From assembly GCA_017308135.1 (NCBI GenBank), contig JAFKFM010000012.1:1-64000 (forward strand): a stretch of 64,000 nt of DNA, read 5' to 3'. This document shows, piece after piece, positions 18,042-26,709 of the stretch; the first letter of the stretch is position 1, and each line of letters starts with the position of its first letter. The notes under the pieces are model-generated. The model saw only the letters and a list, made by a program, of their open reading frames with translations. It made no database searches and was not told where the DNA came from. Position numbers and translations under genes: made by a program. Source of the DNA: Alphaproteobacteria bacterium (GTDB lineage: Bacteria; Pseudomonadota; Alphaproteobacteria; CACIAM-22H2).

Positions 18042-19562
18042 ATGGCCGCCACTCCGCGCACGATCCATCTCAATCCATCGGACAATCTGATCGTCGCCGT
18101 CGATCCGATCGAACCGGGTGCCGTTCTGCACAACTCGGTCGCGACCGCGAAGGTCATGCGCGGTCACAAGATGGCGATCGAGTTCACGCCCAAGGGCGCG
18201 CCGTTCAAGAAATTCGGCCAGATCATCGGCTTCGCGACGCAGGACACGAAGCCCGGCGAGCATGTCCACGTGCATAACTGCGAATTCGCCGCCTTCGCGC
18301 GCGACTACGCCTATGCCGAGAATGCGCGCCCCTGGGACCCGATCCCGCTCGAGCAGCGCCGCACGTTCCAAGGCTATCGCCGCGCCAACGGGCGCGCGGG
18401 CACCCGCAATTACATCGGCATCCTCACCTCGGTGAATTGCTCGGCTTCGGTCGCGCGCTTCATCGGCGAAGCGGTCGTGAAGTCGGGCCTGCTGAACGAC
18501 TATCCGAATGTCGACGGCGTGGTGCCGCTGGTGCACGGCACCGGTTGCGGCATGGCCGCGAAAGGCGAAGGCTACGACATTCTCCAGCGCACGGCCTGGG
18601 GCTACGCGACCAACCCGAATGTCGGCGCGGTCCTGCTCGTCGGCCTCGGCTGCGAAGTCTTCCAAATCGCCGAGATGAAGAAGGCCTACAACATCGCCGA
18701 GAGTGCGACATTCCGCTCGATGAACATCCAGGACAGCGGCGGCACGAAAAAGACGATCGAAGCGGGCCTTGCCGCGATCAAGGAAATGCTGCCCACGGTC
18801 AACGCCGTGAAGCGCGAGGCGATCCCCGCCTCCGAACTGATGCTGGCGCTTCAATGCGGCGGCTCGGACGGGTATTCGGGCATCACCGCCAATCCGGCTT
18901 TGGGGGCCGCCGTCGATCTGCTGGTCGATCAGGGCGGCACCGCGATCCTGTCGGAAACGCCGGAGATCTATGGTGCGGAGCACCTCCTCACCCGCCGCGC
19001 CGAAAGCCGCGAGATCGGCGAGAAGCTGATCGGCATCATCAAATGGTGGGAGGCGTACACGACCAAGCATAGCGGGTCGATGGACAACAACCCCTCGCCC
19101 GGCAACAAGGCGGGCGGCTTGACGACCATTCTGGAGAAGTCGCTGGGGGCCGCCGCCAAGGGGGGTACACGCACGCTGCGCGGCGTCTATCACTACGCCG
19201 AGCGCGTGGACGCGAAGGGCTTCGTGTTCATGGACACGCCCGGCTACGACCCCGTTTCGGCCACCGGCCAGGTCGCGGGCGGGGCCAACGTGCTGTGCTT
19301 CACCACCGGCCGCGGCTCGGCCTATGGCTGCAAGCCCACACCGTCGATCAAGCTTGCGACCAACACCGACATCTATAAGCGCATGCCCGACGACATGGAC
19401 ATCAATTGCGGCGATATCGTCGACGGCGTGTCGGTCCAAGCCAAGGGCCAGGAGATTTTCGAGAAGATCCTGGCGGTCGCCTCGGGCGAGAAATCCAAAT
19501 CCGAGGCGCTGGGCTACGGCGACAACGAATTCGTGCCGTGGCAAATCGGCGCCACGATGTAA
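18042..19562 (+). CDS. UxaA/GarD-family sugar-acid dehydratase
   Basis: 506 aa. N-terminal SAF-like domain (residues about 8-100, with VHVHNCEFAAFARDY), then the altronate/galactarate dehydratase core (GTRNYIGILTSVNCSASVAR, VHGTGCGMAAKGEGY, LQCGGSDGYSGITANPALG, TTGRGSAYGC, INCGDIVDG). Such enzymes dehydrate aldonates or aldarates to 2-keto-3-deoxy acids using Fe(II). With the fucose-type genes 10 kb downstream, L-fuconate or a similar aldonate is a candidate substrate (inference); altronate or galactarate are the textbook ones. A strong terminator follows. Confidence 0.88.
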   Translation: MAATPRTIHLNPSDNLIVAVDPIEPGAVLHNSVATAKVMRGHKMAIEFTPKGAPFKKFGQIIGFATQDTKPGEHVHVHNCEFAAFARDYAYAENARPWDPIPLEQRRTFQGYRRANGRAGTRNYIGILTSVNCSASVARFIGEAVVKSGLLNDYPNVDGVVPLVHGTGCGMAAKGEGYDILQRTAWGYATNPNVGAVLLVGLGCEVFQIAEMKKAYNIAESATFRSMNIQDSGGTKKTIEAGLAAIKEMLPTVNAVKREAIPASELMLALQCGGSDGYSGITANPALGAAVDLLVDQGGTAILSETPEIYGAEHLLTRRAESREIGEKLIGIIKWWEAYTTKHSGSMDNNPSPGNKAGGLTTILEKSLGAAAKGGTRTLRGVYHYAERVDAKGFVFMDTPGYDPVSATGQVAGGANVLCFTTGRGSAYGCKPTPSIKLATNTDIYKRMPDDMDINCGDIVDGVSVQAKGQEIFEKILAVASGEKSKSEALGYGDNEFVPWQIGATM

Positions 19563-19587
19563 GCGACGCTACATTGAAAGCGATGGC

Positions 19588-19617
19588 GGCCGGGGCAAAA
19601 CCCCGGCCGTTTCGCTT
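19588..19617 (+). terminator. Intrinsic terminator after the sugar-acid dehydratase
   Basis: Perfect 8-bp stem GGCCGGGG / CCCCGGCC (19588-19595, 19601-19608) with a CAAAA loop, followed by the T-rich tail gtttcgctttt. It sits between convergent genes. Confidence 0.85.
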
Positions 19618-19624
19618 TTAGGGC

Positions 19625-20464
19625 CTAGTTCGGCAGCATCGCTTCTGCGATCCGCACGGCGTTGAGGGCGGCCGCATAAGCCGGATCGCCCGCATCCACG
19701 ACGAGGGCGAGCGCGTTCGGCGCTTCCGGATCGGGGCGCACCCAGCGCGGGGCGAACCCCGATTCCTGCGACATCAACGCCGCCGCTTCGTCCGCCGCCA
19801 ATTCGCGCGCGAAGGACGCCGCGATCGCCAGCCCCGCCCCGTTGGCGCTGGCGCAGGCGACCGGCAACGCGGGCAGATCGAGCACGCGCCGCGTTTCGGC
19901 CGCCAAGCGCCCGGCCGCCGTATCGGCGGGCGGCGGCACCCATTTCGCCGTCGGCAGGAACGGCGGCGCCGCCCCGTCGCCGACCGCGACGCGCGTCAAC
20001 CCCGCCGCGTCGTGCAACGGCTTCAACGCCGCCGCCGCCGCCGTCACGACTGCGCACGGTCCCGCGACGATGCCGCGGGGGATCGCGTCGAGTGCGCGCG
20101 CGTTGACGCCGCCCGCGACCAGCGGAACGCGCGGATCGGCGCGCCACGCCGGCGAAACGTCGATCACGACGGCGCCGGTATGTGCTGCACGCGGCGCCAA
20201 TTCGCGCGACGCCGCGCCGGGGCCGGCGAACAGCACGATGTCGAGATCGTCGAACGCGGCGTCGGTCGCGTCGGCGACGATCAAGGCGCCACCCGACGCC
20301 GCCGACACGGCGCTGCCCGCCGATCGCGCGGAGGCGAACAGGCGCAACTCGGCGGCCGGAAAGCCGCGCGACGTCAGAAGATGACGCAAAGCCGTGCCGA
20401 CCTTGCCGGTAGCGCCGACGATGCCGACGCGCGGGGTTTTGGGGATCGTGTAACTCGGGTCCAT
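19625..20464 (-). CDS. Degenerate aspartate-semialdehyde dehydrogenase paralogue
   Basis: 279 aa versus about 335-345 for Asd. The N-terminus is clear Asd: PRVGIVGATGKVGTALRHLL, LRLFASARSAG, LDIVLFAGPGAASRE. The catalytic Cys region survives in altered form as VAGPCAVV (usual NPNCST), followed by AALKPLHDAAGLTRV. The SYQAVSGAG loop is gone, replaced by a Pro/Ala-rich stretch. The substrate-binding region (usual R-V-P-x-x-x-GHSEA) reads CASANGAGLAIAAS, without Arg or His. Canonical activity is doubtful; it may act on another semialdehyde or be decaying, though the frame is open. ATG 20464 has GGAG 8 nt upstream. Confidence 0.75.
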   Translation of the reverse strand: MDPSYTIPKTPRVGIVGATGKVGTALRHLLTSRGFPAAELRLFASARSAGSAVSAASGGALIVADATDAAFDDLDIVLFAGPGAASRELAPRAAHTGAVVIDVSPAWRADPRVPLVAGGVNARALDAIPRGIVAGPCAVVTAAAAALKPLHDAAGLTRVAVGDGAAPPFLPTAKWVPPPADTAAGRLAAETRRVLDLPALPVACASANGAGLAIAASFARELAADEAAALMSQESGFAPRWVRPDPEAPNALALVVDAGDPAYAAALNAVRIAEAMLPN

Positions 20465-20526
20465 GATTTCCACTCCATGCGAAAGCGGAGTGCGGGAAAC
20501 CGGACCGGAAAGGAGAGATGGACCGG

Positions 20527-20547
20527 GCCCCGCGACTGCCGCGGGGC
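20527..20547. repeat. GC-rich inverted repeat in the asd-like/TRAP intergenic region
   Basis: GCCCCGCG / CGCGGGGC with an ACTGC loop. No U-run on either strand, so it is a possible factor-dependent stop or mRNA-stabilising hairpin between the TRAP genes and the Asd paralogue. Confidence 0.4.
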
Positions 20548-20567
20548 TTGCGATCCGGATGCGCCGC

Positions 20568-20663
20568 CTAGATCGGCACGCGCAAGCCCGTCCGCGCCCC
20601 GCCGGAGCGGAACGTTTTGAAGGCCAGTGCGTGGATCGGGGTCATGCGCATCACGGGAGTCAT
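20568..20663 (-). CDS. Possible 31-residue small ORF
   Basis: Minus-strand ATG (complement of 20661-20663) to TAG (20568-20570), beginning MTPVMRMTPIHALAFKTF and ending RVPI. It lies in the 257-bp gap downstream of the TRAP permease. No Shine-Dalgarno is visible, and GC-rich DNA yields such ORFs by chance. Listed because the gap is otherwise unexplained. Confidence 0.15.
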   Translation of the reverse strand: MTPVMRMTPIHALAFKTFRSGGARTGLRVPI

Positions 20664-20721
20664 TTAAGCACGAAGTGCCGCCACGTAAACCCCCGACGCC
20701 GATGCGGTGAAGGGAGCGCTG

Positions 20722-22008
20722 TTAACGCCCCATCACCAGTTTGGGCAGCCACGTCGTCAGCGGCGGCCACAGCGTCACGGCCATCAGCACGGCCAGCAGG
20801 GGCACGAGCCACGGCACGATCGCGCGCGACATCGCCGCAAAGGTGATATTCGCGACTTTGGCGGTCACGAACAGCACCACGCCGACCGGCGGCGTCACCG
20901 TGCCGATCATCAGATTCAGCACGAAGATCAGGCCGAACTGGATCGGATCGATGCCGAATTGGCCGGCGGCGGGTGTGAGGATCGGGATCAGGATCAGCAT
21001 CGCCGCCAGCGCTTCCATGAAGCAGCCGACGAACAGCAGCAGCACATTGACGACCAGCAGGAAGACCAGCGGATTGCCGACGAGATCGACGATCTGCGGC
21101 CCCAGCGTTTGCGGAATGCGCGATAGCGACAGGCACCAGCCCAGCGCCGACGCGGTCATCACCAACGCGAGCACCACGCCGGTCGTTTCCACCGTGTCGA
21201 CCGCGATGCGCGGCAGATCGCGGAAATCGAACTCGCGATAGACGAACAGGCCCAGGATCAGCGCGTAGAGCGTGGCGACACCCGCCGCTTCGGTCGGCGT
21301 GAAGATGCCGGCGATCATACCGCCGAACAGGATCACCGGCGTCATCAGCGCCCAATGCGCGCGGCGATAGGCGATCCACAGATCGCGCAGGCCGGGGAAC
21401 GGATGGCGCGGCAGGTTCCGTTTGGTCGCGATCCACGTGACCATCGCCATCATGGCGCCCGCCATCAGCAGGCCCGGAATGACGCCCGCCAGGAACAGCC
21501 CGCCGATCGAAACGTCGGCCGACACGCCGTAGATGACCATCGGCAGCGACGGCGGGATGATCGGCCCGATCGTCGCCGACGCGGCCGTGATCGCGGCCGC
21601 CGTTTCGGCGTCGTAGCCCTCGTCCTTCATCGCCTTGATTTCGAGCGTACCTACCCCGCCCGCATCCGCGACGGCCGAGCCCGACATGCCCGCGAAGATG
21701 ACGCTCGCGAGAATATTCGCGTGGCACAAGCCGCCGCGCAGCCAGCCCACGCAAGCCGTGGCGAAAGCGAAGATGCGTTCGGTGATGCCGCCCGAATTCA
21801 TGATGTTGCCCATCAGGATGAACAACGGGGCGGCGAGCAGCGGGAAGGAATTGGCGGCCTGCGCGATTTTCTGCGGCACGATCTGCGGCGTGATGCCGGC
21901 GAAGAATACGAAGGCCAGCGCCGCCAAACCCATCGTCGCGTAGAGCGGTACGCCCAGCATCAGCGCCACGAACCAGACGATCAGGATTTCGGTCATCGTG
22001 GAGATCAC
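20722..22008 (-). CDS. dctM: TRAP transporter large permease, DctM family
   Basis: 428 aa, about 12 hydrophobic helices. DctM landmarks are ANSFPLLAAPLFILMGNIMN, FAGMSGSAVADAGGVGT, ITAASATIGPIIPPSLPMVIYG and GTVTPPVGVVLFVT. It forms the Na+-driven channel with the small permease upstream. The GTG start (22006-22008) overlaps the dctQ stop as GTGA and has GGAG 8 nt before it; ATG 21996 lacks a site. Last gene of the P-Q-M order. Confidence 0.92.
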   Translation of the reverse strand: MISTMTEILIVWFVALMLGVPLYATMGLAALAFVFFAGITPQIVPQKIAQAANSFPLLAAPLFILMGNIMNSGGITERIFAFATACVGWLRGGLCHANILASVIFAGMSGSAVADAGGVGTLEIKAMKDEGYDAETAAAITAASATIGPIIPPSLPMVIYGVSADVSIGGLFLAGVIPGLLMAGAMMAMVTWIATKRNLPRHPFPGLRDLWIAYRRAHWALMTPVILFGGMIAGIFTPTEAAGVATLYALILGLFVYREFDFRDLPRIAVDTVETTGVVLALVMTASALGWCLSLSRIPQTLGPQIVDLVGNPLVFLLVVNVLLLFVGCFMEALAAMLILIPILTPAAGQFGIDPIQFGLIFVLNLMIGTVTPPVGVVLFVTAKVANITFAAMSRAIVPWLVPLLAVLMAVTLWPPLTTWLPKLVMGR

Positions 22009-22496
22009 AGCTTCGTCTCCACCATCGCGGTCGGCAACGGGCCTTTGATCGCTTCGACGATCTGCGCGCAAGCTTGGATCAGCACGGCCGCCCCGGCCAA
22101 AGGTACCGGAATGTAAAGGATCGCTGCCGAGAGCGGCACGCTGATCCAGGTCACGTCGAGATTGCGTTCGATCAGCACGGGGCCGTACCAAACCATCGCG
22201 GCGGTCAATCCCACCACGCAAAGCTGGATGACCACTTCGGCCGCGCGGCGCGGCACCGCGGGCAACGCGTCGATGATTACGTCGATACGGATATGGCTGC
22301 GCCGTCGCGCCGCCAGGATCCAGCCGACGAAGCCGGTCCAGACCAGAAGATACTGGGCGGCTTCGTCGGTCCATGGAACGGGCGCGCCGAGCTGGCGCGA
22401 TACGACGCCCAGCACGACGCAACCCAACAACGCCATCAGCAGGAGAAAGGCGGCGACGCGCAATGCGCCGTCGCTTACGCGCCGCAGCCCTTCCAT
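22005..22496 (-). CDS. dctQ: TRAP transporter small permease, DctQ family
   Basis: 163 aa with four hydrophobic helices. PWTDEAAQYLLVWTGFVGWILAARRRSHIRIDV is replaced here by its key parts: WTDEAAQYLLVW (the conserved E-x-x-x-Y/R-x-x-x-x-W block) and RRRSHIRIDVI. Its ATG overlaps the dctP stop by one base (TAATG) and its stop overlaps the dctM GTG, so all three are translationally coupled. Confidence 0.9.
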   Translation of the reverse strand: MEGLRRVSDGALRVAAFLLLMALLGCVVLGVVSRQLGAPVPWTDEAAQYLLVWTGFVGWILAARRRSHIRIDVIIDALPAVPRRAAEVVIQLCVVGLTAAMVWYGPVLIERNLDVTWISVPLSAAILYIPVPLAGAAVLIQACAQIVEAIKGPLPTAMVETKL

Positions 22497-23488
22497 TACA
22501 GCGCCGCCAGCGCGTCGAACGTGCCCGCACCCCACACTTGGGCGAAGCGCGCGGGCACCTTGGCGAGGACGGGCTCGCGCCACGCCTTCACGTCGGGCTG
22601 CACCACGGTCATGCCCGCCGCGCGTAGCGTATCGACCAGCGTGGCCTCCTGCTTGAGGAGTTCCGCATCCTGCCACTTGGCGCCGTTGGCCAGCGCCGTT
22701 TCCAGAATGTCGCGATCGGCGTTGCGCAAGCCGCGATAGAAGCCTTCGTTCACGATGACGAGACGCGGCGTGATGATGTGCTCGGTCAGCACCAGGAACT
22801 TCTGCACTTCGAAGAACTTGCCGCTCTGGATCGTCGGCAGCGGATTTTCCTGACCGTCGACGGCACCCTGGTTGAGCGCGAGGTAGAGCTCGTTGAAGTT
22901 CACCGGCGTGGCGACGGCACCCCAGGCTTCGGCCATCGCGCGGAACACGTCCACCGGGGGCACACGCAGCTTGAAGCCGTTCATGTCGGCGGGCGAACGC
23001 ACGTTCTTGGTGCCCGTCGTCAGATGGCGCTTGCCGTAATAGGTGACCGAGGCGAGACGCATCTGGCGGCGCGCCACCAGATCGTCGTTCATTTTCTTGA
23101 ACTGCGGCGAGGAAACCGACTTCGCCATATGGGCGGCGTCGCGCCACAGATAGGGCGCCTCGATGACCGACAGCGCGGGCAGCAACGCGGCGAGCGCGCC
23201 CGCACCGTCCGTCGTCATGTGCAAGGCGCCGGCGGAGACCGCTTCCATCATGTCGCGGCCCGAGCCGAGCTGGCCGTTCGGGAACGACTGGATATCGATG
23301 CGGCCGGAGGTCTTTTCCTTCACCTCGGCGGCGACGCGATCGACCATCTGCACCTGCGGATGGCTGGGCGCGAGCATTTCGCCCCAGCGCACCGCGGTCG
23401 CCTGGGCGCGCGGAATGCTGGGGGCGGCGAGCAACGCCGCACCGGCCGCCGTGGCGCCGAGCAGATTACGACGCGTGAATGTGGACAT
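22496..23488 (-). CDS. dctP: TRAP transporter periplasmic binding protein, DctP family
   Basis: 330 aa. Tat-like signal MSTFTRRNLLGATAAGAALL. DctP features are SGRIDIQSFPNGQLG, GFKLRVPPVDVFRAMAEAWG (the Arg that ion-pairs with the ligand carboxylate) and GAVDGQENPLPTIQ. The ligand is therefore most likely an organic or sugar acid. The purine tract aaagggagagacc gives a good ribosome site. Located just downstream of the ABC sugar permeases, from which it is separated by a possible terminator. Confidence 0.9.
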   Translation of the reverse strand: MSTFTRRNLLGATAAGAALLAAPSIPRAQATAVRWGEMLAPSHPQVQMVDRVAAEVKEKTSGRIDIQSFPNGQLGSGRDMMEAVSAGALHMTTDGAGALAALLPALSVIEAPYLWRDAAHMAKSVSSPQFKKMNDDLVARRQMRLASVTYYGKRHLTTGTKNVRSPADMNGFKLRVPPVDVFRAMAEAWGAVATPVNFNELYLALNQGAVDGQENPLPTIQSGKFFEVQKFLVLTEHIITPRLVIVNEGFYRGLRNADRDILETALANGAKWQDAELLKQEATLVDTLRAAGMTVVQPDVKAWREPVLAKVPARFAQVWGAGTFDALAAL

Positions 23489-23508
23489 GGTCTCTCTCCC
23501 TTTTTTGG

Positions 23509-23546
23509 TTTTTAAAAACGCCGGTCCCGGTTCCGGGATCAGGCGC
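23509..23546 (-). terminator. Possible intrinsic terminator between ABC permease and TRAP genes
   Basis: On the minus strand a hairpin (CGCC...GGCG outer, CCCGG/CCGGG inner, spanning about 23519-23546 and overlapping the permease stop) is followed by TTTTT at 23514-23518. The inner loop is only two bases, so strength is uncertain; it could act as partial attenuation. Confidence 0.4.
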
Positions 23547-24384
23547 CCTTTACGCCGCCGGCGGTCAATCCGCCGACGATTTCCTTCTGGATGAAGATCG
23601 TCAAAATCAGCACGGGCAGCATCACCACGATGGCGGCCGCGGCGAGCGGCCCCCAGGCGAACTGCTCGAAAGTCAGCATGTTGTAGACGGCGACCGGCAT
23701 GGTGCGCGTCGTGCGCCCCGCGAACACGGCGCCGAACACGAAATTGTTCCAGGAATAGATGAACGACAAGATCGCGCCGACCACGATGCCCGGACGCGCC
23801 AGCGGCAGCGCCACATGCAGGAAGGTCTGCCAGGTCGTGCAGCCGTCGATCCGCGCGGCTTCTTCCAGCTCCACCGGCAGCGATTCGAAATAGCCGATCA
23901 TGATGTAGACGACGATCGGCAGCGTGATGACGATATGCGTGATCGCGATGGGCAGCACCGTGCCGATCAGGCCGATCATCTGGAACAGCGTGAACAGCGG
24001 GATGAGATAGGAAAGGCCCGGCGTCATGCGGCTGATCAGCATCAGCACCGCCATCGAATGCGCCTTCGACTTGGCGATGCCGTAGCCCGCCGGCACGCCC
24101 AGCAGCAAAGCCGCCGCCGTGGCGCCGCCCGAGACCTGCACCGAGTTCCAGAAATAGAGAAAGAACGGCGTCTCCTCGAACAGCTTCCGGAAATTCACCA
24201 AGGTGATCTCTTCCGGAATGAAGATCGGCGGATAGGCGGTGTTGTCGATGTCGTATTTCAGCGACAGCGAAATCACCCAGAAGAATACGAACACGACAGG
24301 GGCGAGCAGGACGATCAGCGACAACACCAGCCCCGCGTGCCCGACCGCCTTGCGCCAATGGAAGTTCGCGGCCAGGGCGCTCAT
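23539..24384 (-). CDS. ABC sugar transporter permease, MalG/UgpE type
   Basis: 281 aa, six hydrophobic helices. The cytoplasmic EAA loop is VELEEAARIDGCTTWQTFLH then LPLARPGI, which docks on the ATPase. NSVQVSGGATAAALLLGVPAGYG is typical of the MalG branch. It starts 1 base after the stop of the partner permease. Confidence 0.92.
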   Translation of the reverse strand: MSALAANFHWRKAVGHAGLVLSLIVLLAPVVFVFFWVISLSLKYDIDNTAYPPIFIPEEITLVNFRKLFEETPFFLYFWNSVQVSGGATAAALLLGVPAGYGIAKSKAHSMAVLMLISRMTPGLSYLIPLFTLFQMIGLIGTVLPIAITHIVITLPIVVYIMIGYFESLPVELEEAARIDGCTTWQTFLHVALPLARPGIVVGAILSFIYSWNNFVFGAVFAGRTTRTMPVAVYNMLTFEQFAWGPLAAAAIVVMLPVLILTIFIQKEIVGGLTAGGVKGA

Positions 24385-24385
24385 G

Positions 24386-25306
24386 TCAGTTGTTCCACTT
24401 GGCGCGTTCGCGCGCCCACAGCAGCACCAGCGACAGCACGACGATGATCGCGAAGAACACGACCACGACGGCGGACGCGTTGCCGACGTTGTAATAGGCG
24501 AAGGCCTGCGAATAGAGATAGAGGTTGATCGTCTCCGACGCCGTGCCCGGCCCGCCGTTGGAGATGACGTAAATCACCTCGAACGCTTTCAGCGCGTCGA
24601 TCGTGCGGATGATGCCCGCCACCACGATGAAGGGCAGCACCAGCGGAAAGGTGATGCGCCAGAACATCTGCCACTGCGTGGCGCCGTCCAGCAGCGCGCT
24701 TTCATAGGGCTCGGTCGGCACGGCGGCCAGGCCGCCCAGCACGATGATCATCACGAAGGGCGTCCACAACCACACTTCGACCAGCGCCAAGCTGGGAATG
24801 ACGGTGTGGCGCGCGAACACCCATTCGGACGGGCCGATGCCCACCGTGCTGAGCAGATAGTTCAGCACGCCGAGCTGCGGGTGGAACATCATCGTCCACA
24901 CCAGTGCTATGGCGACCGGTGTCGCCATCATCGGCATGATGAAGATCGTGCGCAGCACGCCGCGGAACGGGAATTCGCGGTGGAAGACGACGGCCGCGTA
25001 GGTGCCCAGCACCAGCGGCAGCGCCACGGCGACGGCCGTGAAATAGAACGTATGCCAGATCGATTCGAGGAATCGCTGATTGGTCGCGAGTTCGATGTAG
25101 TTGCGCAAGCCGACCCATTGGGCGGCTCCGCCGAGCTTCCATTCGTGGAGGCTCATCCACACCGTGAAGACCCACGGGAAGATGATGATGGCGAGCGTGA
25201 CCAGCAGCCCCGGTATCACGAACCAGTGATACCGGGGTTTCGCCAGTTTCGCCCCGGCCGGTGCGGGGATCGCCGCACCGGCCGTTTGTTGAGCGGTCGC
25301 GTTCAA
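24386..25306 (-). CDS. ABC sugar transporter permease, MalF/UgpA type
   Basis: 306 aa, six hydrophobic helices. Landmarks are FTVWMSLHEWKLGG, the EAA loop PYESALLDGATQWQMFWRIT and NGGPGTASETINLYLYSQAF. It forms the heterodimeric channel with the next gene. No ATP-binding subunit is encoded next to the pair. Confidence 0.92.
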   Translation of the reverse strand: MNATAQQTAGAAIPAPAGAKLAKPRYHWFVIPGLLVTLAIIIFPWVFTVWMSLHEWKLGGAAQWVGLRNYIELATNQRFLESIWHTFYFTAVAVALPLVLGTYAAVVFHREFPFRGVLRTIFIMPMMATPVAIALVWTMMFHPQLGVLNYLLSTVGIGPSEWVFARHTVIPSLALVEVWLWTPFVMIIVLGGLAAVPTEPYESALLDGATQWQMFWRITFPLVLPFIVVAGIIRTIDALKAFEVIYVISNGGPGTASETINLYLYSQAFAYYNVGNASAVVVVFFAIIVVLSLVLLWARERAKWNN

Positions 25307-25313
25307 GCCGAGA

Positions 25314-26654
25314 TCAACCCTGTTCCGAACGTTCCAGAACCGGGCGGAACTCCGCCGTCGCGCGGCGCATTTCCGCCGCCGGATCGGCGCCGCCGATCGT
25401 GTTGGTCAGCGCCGTGCCGAACACGTCGCGGAACTCCGTGACCGGACCGATGACGGGCAGCGCCGCGCGGGCGATTTCGCCCGAGCCGCGCACGCAATCG
25501 GCCCAATCCTTCGGCACCGTCAGCGCGCTGAGCGTGGCCTGATCGTTGAAAGTCGAACGGCGGAACGGCACGCCCGAACCGGTCTGCAGCAAGCGGTTCG
25601 AGTTCTGCTTGTTGGTCGCCCACAGGCAGTAGAGATACGCCGCTTCCTTCTTCTGGCTCGCACCCGCCACGGCGATGCCGTCGCCGAACATCGCCGCGTG
25701 ATGGGCCTTGGGGCCCGCCGGGAAGATGCCGTAGCCGACCTTGCCGACGATGCGGCTGCGCTCGCGGTTTTCGAGCGGCGGGGCGAAGCCCACGCCGTCC
25801 AGCCACATGGCCGCACGGCCTTGCGCGAACAGCGACTGCGCTTCGTTCCAGTTGAAGCCGGCCACGCCTTGCGGGCCGGAGTTACGCAGCAGCGTCTGAT
25901 AGACGCGCGCCGCGGCGATCGCGTCGTCGGTATCGGTCAGCAGACGCGGCGGATTGCCGGTCGTCGTATCCTGGCCCCAGCCGAGCAGAAGCTGCGTCCA
26001 CACCGGCACGTTGGCGTTGCGCAAGCCCCGCGCGACGAAACCCGCCACGCCGTTGGCCGGATCGTGCAGCTTCGCGGCCGCGGCGACGATCTCGTCGATC
26101 GACTTCGGGTACGCGACACCCTTCGCCTGGAATAGCTCCTTGTTGTAGTAGAGCATCCAGTAATCGACGGACCAGGGCAGCGAATTGATCTTGCCGTCGT
26201 CGGTCGCGTAGTCGAGGCCGCGCTGGGTCACGTCGGCGCGATCCCATTCGGCGGGCGTGAGTTGCGCGTCGTTGAGGTACCCGCCGACTTCGGCCAGCCA
26301 GCGCGCCTTGGCGAATTGGCGCTTCTGCACGTGATACGACAGGTGGACGACGTCGAAGCTCGGGCGGCCCGAGTTGAACTCGATCACGACCTTCTGGCGC
26401 TGCTGCTGCTCGGGGATATCCTCGACGCCGACCTTGATGCCGGTCAGCGCTTCGAATTCCGCCTGATGGCGCTTCAGAAGATCGCCGCGCGGGCTGCGGA
26501 TCAGCGACACTTCGATCGACTGGCCCTGGAAGCGCTTCCAGTTGAACGCGCCCGATTGCGCGAACAGCGTCTTGGTGTTGAGCATCGGCGAAGCGAACAC
26601 GCCGGCGGCGGCGGCCCCCTTCAGCAGATTGCGTCGATTCATCGTCGTCTTCAT
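25314..26654 (-). CDS. ABC sugar transporter periplasmic binding protein, family 1
   Basis: 446 aa. Signal MKTTMNRRNLLKGAAAAGVF with an RRNLLK Tat-like motif. Family 1 (MalE/UgpB-like) features are FEALTGIKVGVEDIP, DVVHLSYHVQKRQFAKARWL, LPWSVDYWMLYYNKELFQAKG and AQGRAAMWLDGVGFAP. The ligand is presumably a sugar or glycoside. GGGGGAGACGACG precedes ATG 26654. It is 7 bp upstream of the first permease. Confidence 0.9.
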   Translation of the reverse strand: MKTTMNRRNLLKGAAAAGVFASPMLNTKTLFAQSGAFNWKRFQGQSIEVSLIRSPRGDLLKRHQAEFEALTGIKVGVEDIPEQQQRQKVVIEFNSGRPSFDVVHLSYHVQKRQFAKARWLAEVGGYLNDAQLTPAEWDRADVTQRGLDYATDDGKINSLPWSVDYWMLYYNKELFQAKGVAYPKSIDEIVAAAAKLHDPANGVAGFVARGLRNANVPVWTQLLLGWGQDTTTGNPPRLLTDTDDAIAAARVYQTLLRNSGPQGVAGFNWNEAQSLFAQGRAAMWLDGVGFAPPLENRERSRIVGKVGYGIFPAGPKAHHAAMFGDGIAVAGASQKKEAAYLYCLWATNKQNSNRLLQTGSGVPFRRSTFNDQATLSALTVPKDWADCVRGSGEIARAALPVIGPVTEFRDVFGTALTNTIGGADPAAEMRRATAEFRPVLERSEQG

Positions 26655-26709
26655 CGTCGTCTCCCCCTGTTTAGGTTTTGGTTGCTCGAATTCTAGCGTC
26701 CCGCCGCCG

